From contig JAXRKP010000026.1 of the NCBI GenBank assembly GCA_037039925.1, forward strand, positions 432,001-496,000: DNA of 64,000 nt, written 5' to 3'. This DNA comes from Doris montereyensis (Eukaryota; Mollusca; Gastropoda; Nudibranchia; Dorididae). The notes below the pieces were generated by a model. It saw nothing but the letters and a program-made list of their open reading frames with translations. It was not told the origin of the DNA and did no database searches. The translations under genes and the position numbers were made by a program. Shown in pieces: positions 33,119-45,062 of this stretch (position 1 is its first letter; each line of letters starts with the position of its first letter).

Positions 33119-33423
33119 TACACTTTGTTTCCTAGTGACGTTTCTTGTGACTTTTGTTTTTCTTTTCTTTTTCGTTCTCATTGGCTGATGATTTTCTCAT
33201 AATCTCCTTTGTGTTAGATAAAGCCAACGTATTATTAAAGCCGATTCACATTTGAATGCACAGACTGAACTTCACTCTCCTCTCATTTGGCCTCCTCTGG
33301 CACGCATGCCCAAATTGCAATCATGTGGGGGAGGGCAATTGTTTCTTTGTCTAGTGTTAAATTGATGTGGGTAGATTTGCTGTGTTTTCAGCTTTGCTTT
33401 GTAGCTTTTTCTTTGCTGTGTAG

Positions 33424-33489
33424 GACCCGGATGATTGTGACATTTACGACTCACAAGTCTATCACCTGCCCAACCAGTTTGTCAGCCAG
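33424..33489 (+). CDS. PLCG1: PLCG exon: SH2-SH3 linker, version B
   Basis: Encodes 22 residues, DPDDCDIYDSQVYHLPNQFV then SQ; 66 bp, phase 0 at both ends. It aligns with the exon at 31437 (PDD..IY....Y..PN.F). Either exon can be spliced in frame between the C-SH2 and SH3 exons, or both can. Acceptor TGTGTAG, donor GTAACG. Whether the two are alternative or consecutive cannot be told from sequence. Confidence 0.85.
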
Positions 33490-33761
33490 GTAACGTTGTC
33501 TTTTGACTAATCCCTTCTAACACTCTTACTCACACCAAAAGTCGTCTATAATTAGATAAACAACTCCGGGTGTTTTGCCGAGGCCAGCAGAGAGTAATGT
33601 TCCTTTGATTGGTGTTGATAAATTTGTGAACAAATGGTTGAAGCCATTGATTGGTTCAGTTGAAGACAGTGGGAAGGGGGGGGGGGGGGGGGGATTGTAG
33701 TGCCATACTCTGCATTAATGCATTTTACAAGAATGACAGCAAATGCTACTCTTTCTTTGAA

Positions 33762-34330
33762 TTCCCAAAAGACAAAGAAATGTAAGCTTTGGATTCCCAA
33801 AAGACAAAGAAATGTAAGCTTTGGATTCCCAAAAGACAAAGAAATGTAAGCTTTGAATTCCCTAAAGACAAAGAAATGTAAGCTTTGGATTCCCAAAAGA
33901 CAAAGAAATGTAAGCTTTGAATTCCCTAAAGACAAAGAAATGTAAGCTTTGGATTCCCAAAAGACAAAGAAATGTAAGCTTTTGATTCCCTAAAGATAAA
34001 GAAACAAAGCTTTTGATTCCCTAAAATGGAAGCTTTGGATTCCCTAAAGACAAAGAAATGTAAGCTTTGGATTCCCAAAAGACAAAGAAATGATTCCTAA
34101 AGACAAAGAAATGTAAGCTTTGGATTCCCTAAAGACAAAGAAATGTAAGCTTTGGATTCCCTAAAGACAAAGAAATGTAAGCTTTGGATTCCCTAAAGAC
34201 AAAGAAATGTAAGCTTTGGATTCCTAAAGACAAAGAAATGTAAGCTTTTGATTTTCTAAAGACAAAGAAATGTAAGCTTTTGATTTCCTAAAGACAAAGA
34301 AATGTAAGCTTTGGATTCCCTAAAGACAAG
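33762..34330. repeat. 32-bp minisatellite
   Basis: About 17 copies of AAAGACAAAGAAATGTAAGC plus TTTGGATTCCCT. The unit again contains AATGTAAGC, a donor-like string. It is preceded by a 17-18 base G run at about 33676. Confidence 0.93.
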
Positions 34331-34534
34331 GGATCAAGGAATTTTGCTGCTGTAGATTTCAAATGATAAAATCTAGATTTAGATCTTAACTGACAGGGAA
34401 AGGGGTTGAGTGTGTTTGTCCACAAGTACTTCAAAAACAAACAAACAAATGAAAGAATGAGAGAGAGAAAAAAGAAAAGACATTATTATTATTCCTGGGC
34501 AGAGTCTAGATTCTAGATATGAAACAGGGGAGCA

Positions 34535-34665
34535 AGAGTGAAAGGAGACAACACCTATCTAACTGTGCATTGCACTGAATTAATTGTGTATTGCACTAGT
34601 CTGACTGTGCATTGCACTGAATTAATTGTGTATTGCACTGATCTGACTGTGCATTGCACTCACAA
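34535..34665. repeat. Short minisatellite, about 44 bp unit
   Basis: GACTGTGCATTGCACTGAAT and TAATTGTGTATTGCACT alternate for about 2.5 copies. Confidence 0.8.
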
Positions 34666-34699
34666 TACTAATACATTATTGCCACAGAGAGAAGTCCAA

Positions 34700-35450
34700 C
34701 ATAATTTCTTTTTGCTAGAACTATAAAAATAAAGGCAGGACTGACAGTAAATCTTGCAGTACTAATACGAATACAAATACAAAGTACTAGTTTGAGTCAA
34801 GAAACAGCACGAAAGCAGGGGAAATCACTCTTATGCTGGCCTTGCTGATTATATAGCAAAAAAACATGAGTTGCTTTTTATTATTATTATAGGCGATCTT
34901 TGCTCACACCTAATTTGCAATCTTGTTTGGACATTCATACGTAACACACTGCTAACATATAATGTTTCACTTAAGAACCAATTATTTATAATCTTTTTTC
35001 TTCAATAGGATAATGTCTATGCTTGTTTTGTTTGTTAGTCAGCATAAAGACTATTGCCGACAGAGCTTCATGTCTGTACTCCTAGTATCTCAAGAAAGCT
35101 GTGTGCTTGTAGTCACCTCTGAACAACTAAATGAAAGATCATTACAATATTGCACAGATAAACGGAACTTTATCCAGTCTTTTGTAGCATTCATGTAGAA
35201 AACGGAATGGAAATTTCAATCAATTACTTTATCTATACAATGCTGCTTGAATAATCAGATTTTTTTTGGCGGGGGGGGGGGGGGGTATTTTTCTTCTTCT
35301 TTTTTATACACACTGCTTCTCTGTTCTTCCCGGCTATGTTGCATTGGCACCCATGTGCATGGGAAAGATGGAACTGTCCCAACAACACTGAAAGGGAGAA
35401 TTCTGAAGGAACTGACGGGCCCAGTAGTCGTATATTGTTACCAAACATGG
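34700..35450. other. Intron sequence, G run only
   Basis: No recognised gene or array. A G run of about 15 lies at 35270-35286 inside a TTTTTTTGGC context. The sequence 35330-35440 leads into the SINE-like element. Confidence 0.4.
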
Positions 35451-35451
35451 G

Positions 35452-35745
35452 ATAATGTGGTGTCGGTGGCTGAGCAGTTAGGCTGCCAGATTGGGGATTA
35501 TGAGATCCCGAGGTCGAATCCTAGCAAAGCTAGGCTTGACGTTGTGTTCCTTGGGAAAGACACTTAATACGCATTTCCCTCACACTACCCAGGTGCAAAT
35601 AGATACAAGCACCAGTTTGGGAGTAAAAGCCTGCATCAGACTAGCATCCTGGAGGTGATTGTTATCACCTGGTCTGCTTCAAGTGAAACCATGGGATAAG
35701 CTCCGGCTCAATGAGCCATAACGGCCTTGAAGGAACCTTCCAAAC
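35452..35745 (+). mobile_element. tRNA-related SINE, best copy
   Basis: Begins TGTCGGTGGCTGAGCAGTTA (A-box-like), then GAGGTCGAATCCTAGC (B-box-like) about 35 bp later, as in a tRNA-derived head. The body has TTCCTTGGGAAAGACACTTA, AGTTTGGGAGTAAAAGCC and ATCCTGGAGGTGATTG. The 3' end is GGCCTTGAAGGAACC. The last about 56 bp are repeated in tandem downstream. Diverged copies lie at 4065, 19945, 36452 and 45655. Confidence 0.8.
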
Positions 35746-36246
35746 CATGGGATAAGCTCCGGCTCAATGGGTCATAACGGCCTTGAAGGAACCTTCCAAA
35801 CCATGGGATAAGCTCCGGCTCAATGGGTCATAATGGCCTTGAAGGAACCTTCCAAACCATGGGATAAGCTCCGGCTCAATGGGTCATAACGGCCTTGAAG
35901 GAACCTTCCAAACCATGGGATAAGCTCCGGCTCAATGGGCCATAACGGCCTTGAAGGAACCTTCCAAACCATGGGATAAGCTCTGGCTCAATGGGTCATA
36001 ACGGCCTTGAAGGAACCTTCCAAACCATGGGATAAGCTCCGGCTCAATGGGCCATAACGGCCTTGAAGGAACCTTCCAAAACATGGGATAAGCTCCGGCT
36101 CAATGGGTCATAACGGCCTTGAAGGAACCTTCCAAATCATGGGAAACCAATGGGTCATAACGGCCTTGAAGGAACCTTCCAAACCATGGGATAAGCTCCG
36201 CTCAATGGGCCATAACGGCCTTGAAGGAACCTTCCAAAACATGGGA
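35685..36246. repeat. 56-bp array made from a SINE 3' end
   Basis: About ten copies of ACCATGGGATAAGCTCCGGC plus TCAATGGGTCATAACGGCCT and TGAAGGAACCTTCCAA. The first copy is the natural 3' end of the SINE at 35452, which shows the source of the array. Copies are nearly identical, so the amplification is recent. Confidence 0.94.
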
Positions 36247-36387
36247 TAGTGAATTAGTTTTATAACAAGAATATCCTGGCCGCCGAGATGTGGTTCTACT
36301 GGTGACTGTTGTGACCGATACATTGATTTTTATAGCCAACTCACTTGATCATCATTATATCCAATATAATGTATGCAAATTGAACAG

Positions 36388-36388
36388 A

Positions 36389-36424
<36 letters not shown>
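36388..36424. repeat. (CA)n microsatellite
   Basis: About 17 CA units, followed after 12 bp by a run of 12 G. Confidence 0.95.
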
Positions 36425-36425
<1 letters not shown>

Positions 36426-36451
36426 GCAATTAAGGGGGGGGGGGGGCACCT

Positions 36452-36610
36452 GGACTGGCAACGGGGTACCAGCACTAGCTCGGGAGTAAAATACAGCAAC
36501 AGATTAGCGTCCGGCATGGGAGGTGATTATTATGACCTGTGTCGCTTCACACTAAAGAAGTCAGGATAAGCTTTGGCTGTGTGGGTTGTAGGGGCCTTGA
36601 AGGAAGTTGA
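36452..36610 (+). mobile_element. SINE-like 3' fragment, plus strand
   Basis: Shares CAGCACTAGCTCGGGAGTAA, TAGCGTCCGGCATGGGAGGT and GGCCTTGAAGGAAG with the element at 35452. The tRNA-like head is missing. Confidence 0.65.
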
Positions 36611-37004
36611 CTTACCTCATCAAAGGGGTGGGGATGGCATTATATTTTTATCTCTCTCCTTGCAGGTCCTTTAATATTAAATAGGAACGGTAAATAGAGT
36701 CAGGGTGGCGTGCAGGTGAACACACAATTTTATATTTGCTAGAGAAGGAAGCTGTCAAACATTTGATTAGATTTCATTTACTTACAGTATTCTATCAATT
36801 TTGTATCATCACATCATTGGGTGTACCAAAGATCAGCAAGTGTTTTTGTCTTTCTTTCCCTATCGCTTGGCTGATGTGACATATGTGACATGTGGCATAT
36901 GTGACATATGTATATGTGTTTTGCCTTTATTATGGCAATCAGTCTTGAAGGTTTTATTTGGCTTTTGGTTGGCCTTTCAGCCAATCAACTCAACATAACC
37001 CCTG

Positions 37005-37170
37005 TAGCTGGTGAGTCATGTGGTTGAGGGGAATTGCTGGTGGGTTCTCCCTAATTCTTTTCACTTATCTTACGTCTTGCTGTTTACACTTAATTCACCC
37101 TGAGATCAATGGATATGGTGGATGGGGCAAATTTCAGTGAAACAAACCAAACCAAACCAAACCCCTGCAG
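37005..37170 (+). mobile_element. Dispersed repeat module, AAACC-tailed
   Basis: Contains GGTGGGTTCTCCCTAATTCT, CACCCTGAGATCAATGG and TGGTGGATGGGGCAAATTTC, then AGTGAAACAAACCAAACC. The AAACC tail is a simple repeat as expected at the 3' end of a retroposon. Confidence 0.6.
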
Positions 37171-37179
37171 CTGATGTGA

Positions 37180-39001
37180 TCTCGCGTGAACGCCAATTTT
37201 CCCCTTGTGTCAAGTTTGCTTTGCTTTCGTGTGTTTGTGGTTTTGGTAGTTAACCCTTGCATGTGTGTACGGCATCATGTTTCCATTGCCTTGTATCAGA
37301 CCTTTTTCTGTTGCCATTAAATGTATTTCATGTGATAAATGCACTTCTATTTTTCCTCTCTCGCTCTTTAAATTTTTAAAAAGAACCCCCCTCCAAAAAA
37401 AAAATACAGTAAATTTAATTGAGTTGCCTTGCAGTGCTTTAGGGTAGAAGTAATGATGAAAGCAGTTAGTGTTTGTGTTTTGTTTTTTTTTGTTTGTTTT
37501 TTTTTTTTTTGGGGGGGGGGGGGGGGTTTAAATGAGATAATTTGAATGGGATTTCATGTCAATAAACTATGTTCACTTTCCATGCAATAGTTTGACATAG
37601 TTCAAAACCAAAAAATGACTTTTTAAAAAACTTTTTACAAGCACTGGCCTTATGTATTTTTATGTAATCTTCACTGCATTAAAAGCTGAATTGATAATCT
37701 AATCACAACGGGTAGCCAAGAGTAAGAATGTTGAGTAATTTTCTCTTTACTTTTCAGTTGATATATGAAAGACAAGAATGGGCAAAACTAGGGAATTTGT
37801 TAAATACATTAAGTAAATATGTGGATTAATGACATTGTGATTTAATGGATTCTTTCCTTTTGATCAATCGAAGTTTTTTATTTTGGAAAGAGAACAGATG
37901 GAAAGGATTGTATGTGTTTAGAAAAGATTGAAGGATTGTATGTGTTTAGAAATGATTGAAAGGATTGTATTCGTTAAAAAAAGTTTTGTATGTGTTTAGA
38001 AAAGATTGAAAGTTTTGTATGTGTTTAGAAAAGATTGAAAGGATTGTATGTATTTAGAAAAGATTGAAAGGATTGTATGTGTTTATTTTGAAGATGATGT
38101 TATCACTCTAAAATGTAGCTTTTGATGTCAGTATGTAAGTTATGTTATAGCAGTAGGAATCATTTTACCTTAGTTTTATCATTAATTAAATAAGGAAGGG
38201 GCAGTGCTCAATCGTTCTTCACACATAGACTTAAGATTCAATTAAATTGACTGTCAAAGTGATATTCTTTGTTTATTCCACACCTGTGATAAATTTCAGT
38301 TGAAAACTCCTTTGTGTAAATACACTTTGAATGTATAAAAAATATATATATATTTGAAGATTTGCAATGCTAGTGAGCAGATAAAACTAAAAATGTTGTT
38401 GCTATGATTGTCAAAGTTGGTACGAGTTTTGATCCAACCATACTGTTGTCCAAAGCAGTGAATGGACATTTGGTGTTAGAAAATGTAAACAAGCACGGTT
38501 GTGTGTGAGTGGACAGTTTTTATTTTTCAAATTATTTTAGAAATCTGTTGGAACCTCTTTTGTGTACCTTTTTACATACGAAAATAAAATTGTTTAATCT
38601 CTCAAGTTTATTTTTGGTTACAATATTGAGATGTTATTGGTAATGGAGGTTTCTGCTATCTGTCAGTTGCAGAATTTAACAACTGCTCAAAGTTTGAGTA
38701 AAATGGTTTTATCTTCACAAGTTGATTTACGTAGAAAAGATGCTTACTTTATTTCATTCTCAAATCTCTGCTGTAAATTAGTTATTGACTAAATACTCTT
38801 GTAGTAACAATTTTGAAAATGCTCTTGCATACTGCTGAACGATTGGTGTTTCATTGCTTAAAACAAATATTGGAGTCTTCTAATGGGGTCTTGTATATGA
38901 GTGAAGGGCTGGTAATGGAAACAACTAAAGGAAGATCAGGGTAATGGTGATAAGAAAATGTATGTGCAAGATTCACTCTGTGTTTTGTTCTGACTGCACA
39001 G
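37180..39001. other. Intron, one small array, otherwise unremarkable
   Basis: A T run and an 18-base G run lie at 37495-37526. A minisatellite (about 28-30 bp unit, AGAAAAGATTGAAAGGATTG plus TATGTGTTT, about seven copies) spans 37890-38090. The remaining AT-rich sequence up to the SH3 exon shows no recognised feature. Confidence 0.7.
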
Positions 39002-39105
39002 CTGAAAGTGAAAGCTCTTCACGACTACACAGCCAACCGCAGTGACGAGTTGTCTTTCTGTAAGGAGGCCATCATTACAAACGTCACCAAGCAGGATGGA
39101 GGCTG
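39002..39105 (+). CDS. PLCG1: PLCG exon: SH3 first half
   Basis: Encodes [20 protein letters not shown] then [15 protein letters not shown]. ALxDYxAxRxDELSF is the SH3 RT-loop signature, and QDGGW the n-Src/strand-c part. Acceptor GCACAG, donor GTAGGT, phase 2. The SH3 binds proline-rich partners such as SOS and SLP-76-type adaptors in vertebrates. Confidence 0.97.
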
Positions 39106-39165
39106 GTAGGTTCTCTTGCTTTGGCCACTTCAAAGGGGAAATGATGTCAAGTGGGGATTTTTAAA

Positions 39166-39168
39166 AAC

Positions 39169-39214
<46 letters not shown>

Positions 39215-39335
39215 TGATAATGCTTTGTTCATCCCACAAGGAGAAATTTGCTTACAGACATGTAAAAATCATATGAATATATTACATAATACATTGACAG
39301 AACAATGAAATGTCTATTAAAAATGCATTGTTATA
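39166..39335. mobile_element. (AAT)n and LINE/SINE-type tail
   Basis: About 14 AAT units, then ATGATGATAATGCTTTGTTC and ATCCCACAAGGAGAAATTTG. It is similar in layout to the tail at 3850. Confidence 0.45.
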
Positions 39336-39774
39336 CGTTGATTAAGAATTAAGGTAATAAGAATGTATTTGTCAGAAAAGAAATTAGAAATGACAAAGTA
39401 TATTGTATAAGAACATGTATATATCGTAAATGGACGTTATCACAGATGAGTCATATAGTTATATAAGAATACGATTTATGCATGACAGAGTTGTAAAACA
39501 ATATCATGGTGATGCCTTTGGATGGTGGCAATCTGATGTTGATAGATTGTTCAAATATCTTTTTGCTTCCCTAAATGAACACGGTCCATGCTTATTTCAT
39601 CATTTTTTTTGCACTGCAATCTGTGTTCTTGGGATTTTTTGACAAGAATATTTTAACATCTGAATGATAAGGAAGGAAAAATTGGTGGTTTTTATAGGCT
39701 TGAAGATTAACAACGTTTGATAACTGGCTTTTTTTTATTATAGAAATATGAATTATTTGCATTTCTCTCTGTGT

Positions 39775-40522
<748 letters not shown>

Positions 40523-40589
40523 CTCAAGAGATGAAAATGCATGGGAAGGGAACCACCAAGGGCATGAGAGTCAACACACAGACAATACA

Positions 40590-40885
40590 TATTATTATAC
40601 ATTATTACTGTTAGACAATACATATTATATATTATTACTGTTAGACAATACATATTATTATACATTATTACTGTTAGACAATACATATTATATATTATTA
40701 CTGTTAGACAATACATATTATATATTATTACTGTTAGACAATACATATTATATATTATTACTGTTAGACAATACATATTATATATTATTACTGTTAGACA
40801 ATACATATTATATGTTATTACTGTTAGACAATAGATATTATATGTTATTATAGACAATACATATATATTATTACTGTTAGACAAT
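40590..40885. repeat. 30-bp minisatellite
   Basis: About ten copies of TGTTAGACAATACATATTAT plus ATATTATTAC. Some units have an inserted TATAC. Confidence 0.93.
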
Positions 40886-41082
40886 TTAAACAGATATTCA
40901 ATATGTGTTTAATTGCAAGATTTTTTAAAAGAAAAATATATTGTCAAATCGTCTCAAGAGCATGACAGACAGACAAACAAATAATATCTATGTGCAACAT
41001 TGAGAAGGAGAAGAAGATTTTTGAATGTATGTTATCGTTTAAATTATTTCTTACTGGAATTTATGTATCACTTGCTCCTCAG

Positions 41083-41231
41083 GTGGCGAGGAGACTATGG
41101 GTCGAAAAAACAGCTTTGGTTTCCTGCCAACTATGTGGAAGAGATTGAAACGCAGCCAGAGTCATCGACGGATTCTGCCCCACTTGGTTCTCTCCAACAA
41201 GGCTCAATTGATGTGCAAGGGTGTCTTGTGG
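41083..41231 (+). CDS. PLCG1: PLCG exon: SH3 second half into split PH C-half
   Basis: Encodes [20 protein letters not shown], closing the SH3 domain, then [19 protein letters not shown], the first strands of the C-terminal PH half. WRGDYGxKKQLWFPxNYVEE is nearly invariant in PLC gamma. Acceptor CCTCAG, donor GTGCGT, phase 1. Confidence 0.97.
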
Positions 41232-41284
41232 GTGCGTGTTCTTTAGTTGTATATTTTGCATCTAGGTAGAAATGAAATATCTAA

Positions 41285-41660
41285 GAAGAGTAGTAGGGAA
41301 AACCCGATGAGACAAAATCAGAAACACAACAATAAGAGATGAAACCAAAGCAGATGGCATAAACACTAAGCTAGAAATATATCAACTCAGATGTTTTTGG
41401 CATGTAAACAGAATGAATGATAAGAGAATAGTTAAATCAGTACACAATGCTAAAACCTAAGGTAAAAGACCAATAGGCAGACCTGGGAGAAAGTGGAAGA
41501 AGATATAAAAGAGGCACTAAAGTCAAGAAATTTAACCTTCACAGAAGGAAACAGAAAATGTCAGGACAGGGAAACCCAGAAAAAGGTCATTCGGGCATCT
41601 AAACCCATACACCAAAAGGCAGACTGGGAAATGACAAAGAAAGAAAGAAAGCAAGCATCT
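41285..41660 (+). mobile_element. LINE 3' ORF fragment, same family as 1-230
   Basis: The translation includes IRDETKADGINTKLEIYQLR, CFWHVNRMNDKRIVKSVHNA and GKRPIGRPGRKWKKI. This is the RLRWFGHVxRM...GRPxxxW C-terminal block of non-LTR elements, with several stops. The nucleotide sequence matches 1-230 closely and ends in a GAAA-rich tail. Confidence 0.82.
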
Positions 41661-41857
41661 AGGTAGATATGTGAGATTTCAAAATATCCTGAAAGAAAAT
41701 AAGCGTAACTTGGTTTTAGTATTGTCAAACAGACACAGTATGGTGTTTTAGTGCTGTCAAATAGACACAGTATGGTAATATTCAATAGAAATTAAAGATA
41801 AAAAATGTCTATATGCTAAACCTGATGCTTTTCCCCCTCCACTCTGGGGGACTCAGT

Positions 41858-42445
41858 GTTCTACAGCAAAGTGCCATTCTGAACCAAAAGGTCATAGTGT
41901 TCTACAGCAAGGTGACATCCTCTGAACCAAAAGGTCATAGTGTTCTACAGCAAGATGCCATCCTCTGAACCAAAAGGTCATAGTGTTCTACAGCAAGGTG
42001 ACATTCTCTGAACCAAAAGGTCATAGTGTTCTACAGCAAGGTGACATCCTCTGAACCAAAAGGTCATAGTGTTCTACAGCAAGGTGACATCCTCTGAACC
42101 AAAAGGTCATAGTGTTCTACAGCAAGGTGACATCCTCTGAACCAAAAGGTCATAGTGTTCTTCTGACATTCTCTGAACCAAAAGGTCATAGTGTTCTACA
42201 GCAAGGTGACATTCTCTGAACCAAAAGGTCATAGTGTTCTACAGCAAGGTGACATCCTCTGAACCAAAAGGTCATAGTGTTCTACAGCAATGACATCCTC
42301 TGAACCAAAAGTTCATAGTGTTCTACAGCAAGGTGACATTCTCTGAACCAAAAGGTCATAGTGTTCTACAGCAAGGTGACATTCTCTGAACCAAAAGGTC
42401 ATAGTGTTCTACAGCAAGGTGACATCCTCTGAACCAAAAGGTCAT
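41858..42445. repeat. 43-bp minisatellite
   Basis: About 13-14 copies of GTGTTCTACAGCAAGGTGAC plus ATCCTCTGAACCAAAAGGTC and ATA. The copies are very uniform. One unit (about 42160) is shortened. Confidence 0.95.
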
Positions 42446-42469
42446 GGATTCGTGCCCTACTGACGGACA

Positions 42470-42640
42470 ACATTTCTCAGGTTTTCTTCAAACAAAACCT
42501 ATCTTCCAGGTCTAGGAAGGTGGATCGACACCTAGTTTCATTGGAGACAGGTCAGAAAAAGAAGGTCCCGTGTGCAGATCACAACACGCTGTGCGCATTA
42601 AAAATCTCTTGGCTGTTCACGAGGGACCAAAATATCATCA
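42470..42640 (+). mobile_element. Dispersed repeat, plus copy of 23200-23480
   Basis: Contains AGGTGGATCGACACCTAGTT, TCCCGTGTGCAGATCACAAC and AAATCTCTTGGCTGTTCACG. It aligns with the reverse complement of 23230-23400. Confidence 0.6.
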
Positions 42641-42696
42641 ATTGTAAAAGGGTGTAATTTTGTTGAACCACTAAAGTATTAATTATCCCATAACAG

Positions 42697-42845
42697 ATGT
42701 GCTACCAGCCAGGGGAAACCGCCATGCATTTCGTATCGCATCTCGTAACAACAGCCTTCCAATTGAAATCATCTGTGACAGGGAGGAGGAGATGAAAGAG
42801 TGGATTGAAAAGATTTCTGTCGCCTCTTCAGCTGCCATTCAAAGG
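42697..42845 (+). CDS. PLCG1: PLCG exon: split PH C-half
   Basis: Encodes DVLPARGNRHAFRIASRNNS, IEIICDREEEMKEWIEKI and SVASSAAIQR. The EEExxxWIxKI helix ends the C-terminal PH half, which partners the N-half across the SH2-SH2-SH3 insert. Acceptor TAACAG, donor GTCAGT, phase 0. Confidence 0.95.
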
Positions 42846-43201
42846 GTCAGTCCATCTACCTATTGTTTAGCCATTTAAAAAAAAATTATAGAATAACTTT
42901 AAAGTTTGTGAAATTTTTCTAGGAAGTAAACATTTTATGCTTTCTTATCACTTTTTAATTTGTTCACGTCTTTAACAACTATCATCATTTGAAAAGAAAG
43001 TATAAGCAAGGGGTTACAGATATGGACATATTTCCCCCAGTATCCAATGTTATGTCAAGTTTTATTTCTTTCAAAATTGGTTAAAAAGTGGATCTTGTTA
43101 AAGGTTCTTGGGATATGCTTAAAATGACATTGGTCTTATTAAAAGGATTGTGCCTGGCATATGCCCGAAAGGACTCATTCTTGTAATATTTGTCATTTCA
43201 G

Positions 43202-43298
43202 ACATCAGAACAGAAAATGCTGGAAAGAACCATGAGGATAGCCAGGGAGTTTTCTGATCTGATTGTTTATTGCAGAGCCGTTCCTTTTAACCCTGATG
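43202..43298 (+). CDS. PLCG1: PLCG exon: PH end to Y box start
   Basis: Encodes TSEQKMLERTMRIAREFSDL then IVYCRAVPFNPD. The LSxLVVYCRxVPF block opens the catalytic Y box. Acceptor TTTCAG, donor GATG|GTACGT, phase 1. The last part of this exon with its donor is tandemly repeated just downstream. Confidence 0.95.
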
Positions 43299-43570
43299 GT
43301 ACGTATATTGTTTATTGCAGAGCCGTTCCTTTTAACCCTGATGGTACGTATATTGTTTATTGCAGAGCCGTTCCTTTTAACCCTGATGGTACGTATATTG
43401 TTCATTGCAAAGCCGTTTCTTTTAACTCTGATTGGTGCGTATTTTGTTTCTTGCAAAGCCGTTCCTTTTAACCCTGATTGGTACGTATATTGTTTCTCGG
43501 CTCTATATTGTTTATTGTAGAGCCATTTATTTTACCCTTATGGCACATATATTGTTTATGACAGAGCCGT
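43299..43570 (+). repeat. 45-bp in-phase repeat of exon end plus donor
   Basis: GTACGTATATTGTTTATTGC then AGAGCCGTTCCTTTTAACCC then TGATG repeats. There are two exact downstream copies and three or four decayed ones. The unit copies the last 33 bases of the exon plus 12 bases of intron. As 45 bp is 15 codons and the frame has no stop over the first copies, use of a downstream donor would insert IVYCRAVPFNPDGTY per unit. Each unit also contains TTTATTGCAG, an acceptor-like string. Confidence 0.95.
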
Positions 43571-43579
43571 TTCTTTTAA

Positions 43580-45062
43580 GCAGGAAGGGCGGGTCCTGGG
43601 AGTACTTTATTATAGTTTGAAGAGATACACAATTTTGGGCTTCATAAATGAGTTTAGCATGACGAAATAAGAGGGAAAAAATTGTGAAAGTCATTTGTGA
43701 AAATTTAGTTGCCATGGAAACAGGTGCCATCTTATTTTTGGAAAAAATAGGTTATTTTAGGTAATTTAAAAAAAACAATAAGCCTAGAGTTTTCACTTTA
43801 GAGGTTTATAATTTTGCAAATAGACACTTCAAACTAATGTCCTGAAACTCGCGTATCGATCTTTTGATATGTTGAATAATTGGGGTTTTATTTATATTTA
43901 AAAAATGAGATCTAAAAGGAAACTAATTTCTCTCAGTTTTCCACCGAAAACCATGAATTTCTCAAAAGGTATGAAAGATATAAAAAATCACATACTACGT
44001 AGATCTTTTAGTTATGATATAAAACAGCTATATGCCAAATTTCAAAGAAAGCTGTTAAGTATTGTAGAAATACCAAGGAAAAAAACAGTATAAAAAAGGT
44101 TCATTTTGAAAAAATTGTATTCGAAACTTTTTTCCCCTTATTTGAATGTTTTTTCTCATAAAAACCTATAAAAGAGTAGGATAATACTTTGAAACATCAT
44201 AAAACCTAGAGAGATTCTCAACTGCATCTTATCAACCCTGTTTCAACTGCCCTGACTCCCTTATACTCTTGTCGGGCGGCACGTTTCGAAATCAGGTGCG
44301 TTGACTTATTACATATTTCCTGACGATCAAAGGCAATGTTGAGAAAATGTTGTCAAAAGTACATTTTTTGGATAGATTACACAAATACAAGGCTTTGAGG
44401 CATATTATTCGGACTTGACCACGGTCATGAGACCAGAGATGAGGAATACTAACTCCTGTCTTGATACCAACCTACACTGTGACTCCTTTGCCTTGACGAG
44501 ACCAGACTGAGAGTGAGAGAGGCAGTAACGCCATAGCAGTGCTGTGCTAGCAATGAGACACATCAGTAGTGCTATTACCACTACACCATTTGCAGCACCC
44601 CCATCCCCTTCTTATCACGCCAACCCTTTTCAGCATTAGCCTACCTAACTTTCTGTCCACTGCCCCATCCTCTCCTCCTACCATGGTGACAGCAGTTTAT
44701 TGCTACAGTTTCTCACTGGGTCTGTCTTCTGCTATGGCGACACTTCAATTAGCATTGAGGTCACAAGAAGGACTTGCTTTGGTTGGTCTTTGGGTCGTTG
44801 TTGATGTCTGAACAAGGAAAGAAGGACATTCACGACTCTCATATTTATTAGAAGTGTTTTCATAGGAGTATCCTTTCATATTTTCTTTCTGTGTGAGAAA
44901 AAGCATTAAAATTGAATGAAGCAATTTTTTTTTAATTTTTGTTTTTGCAACGCCTCTCATTTAAGGCATTGTGCTTATGCTTTTTGTATGTATTTCTTGT
45001 GGATTCTTGTTTATTTTTCTACTGCATCCTCTTTGAAAGTTTGCAATTTAATTTTATTTCAG
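43580..45062. other. Intron sequence without recognised feature
   Basis: AT-rich to 44210, then mixed. The short frames near 44570-44810 have no family motif. No array or transposon signature was seen. Confidence 0.4.
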
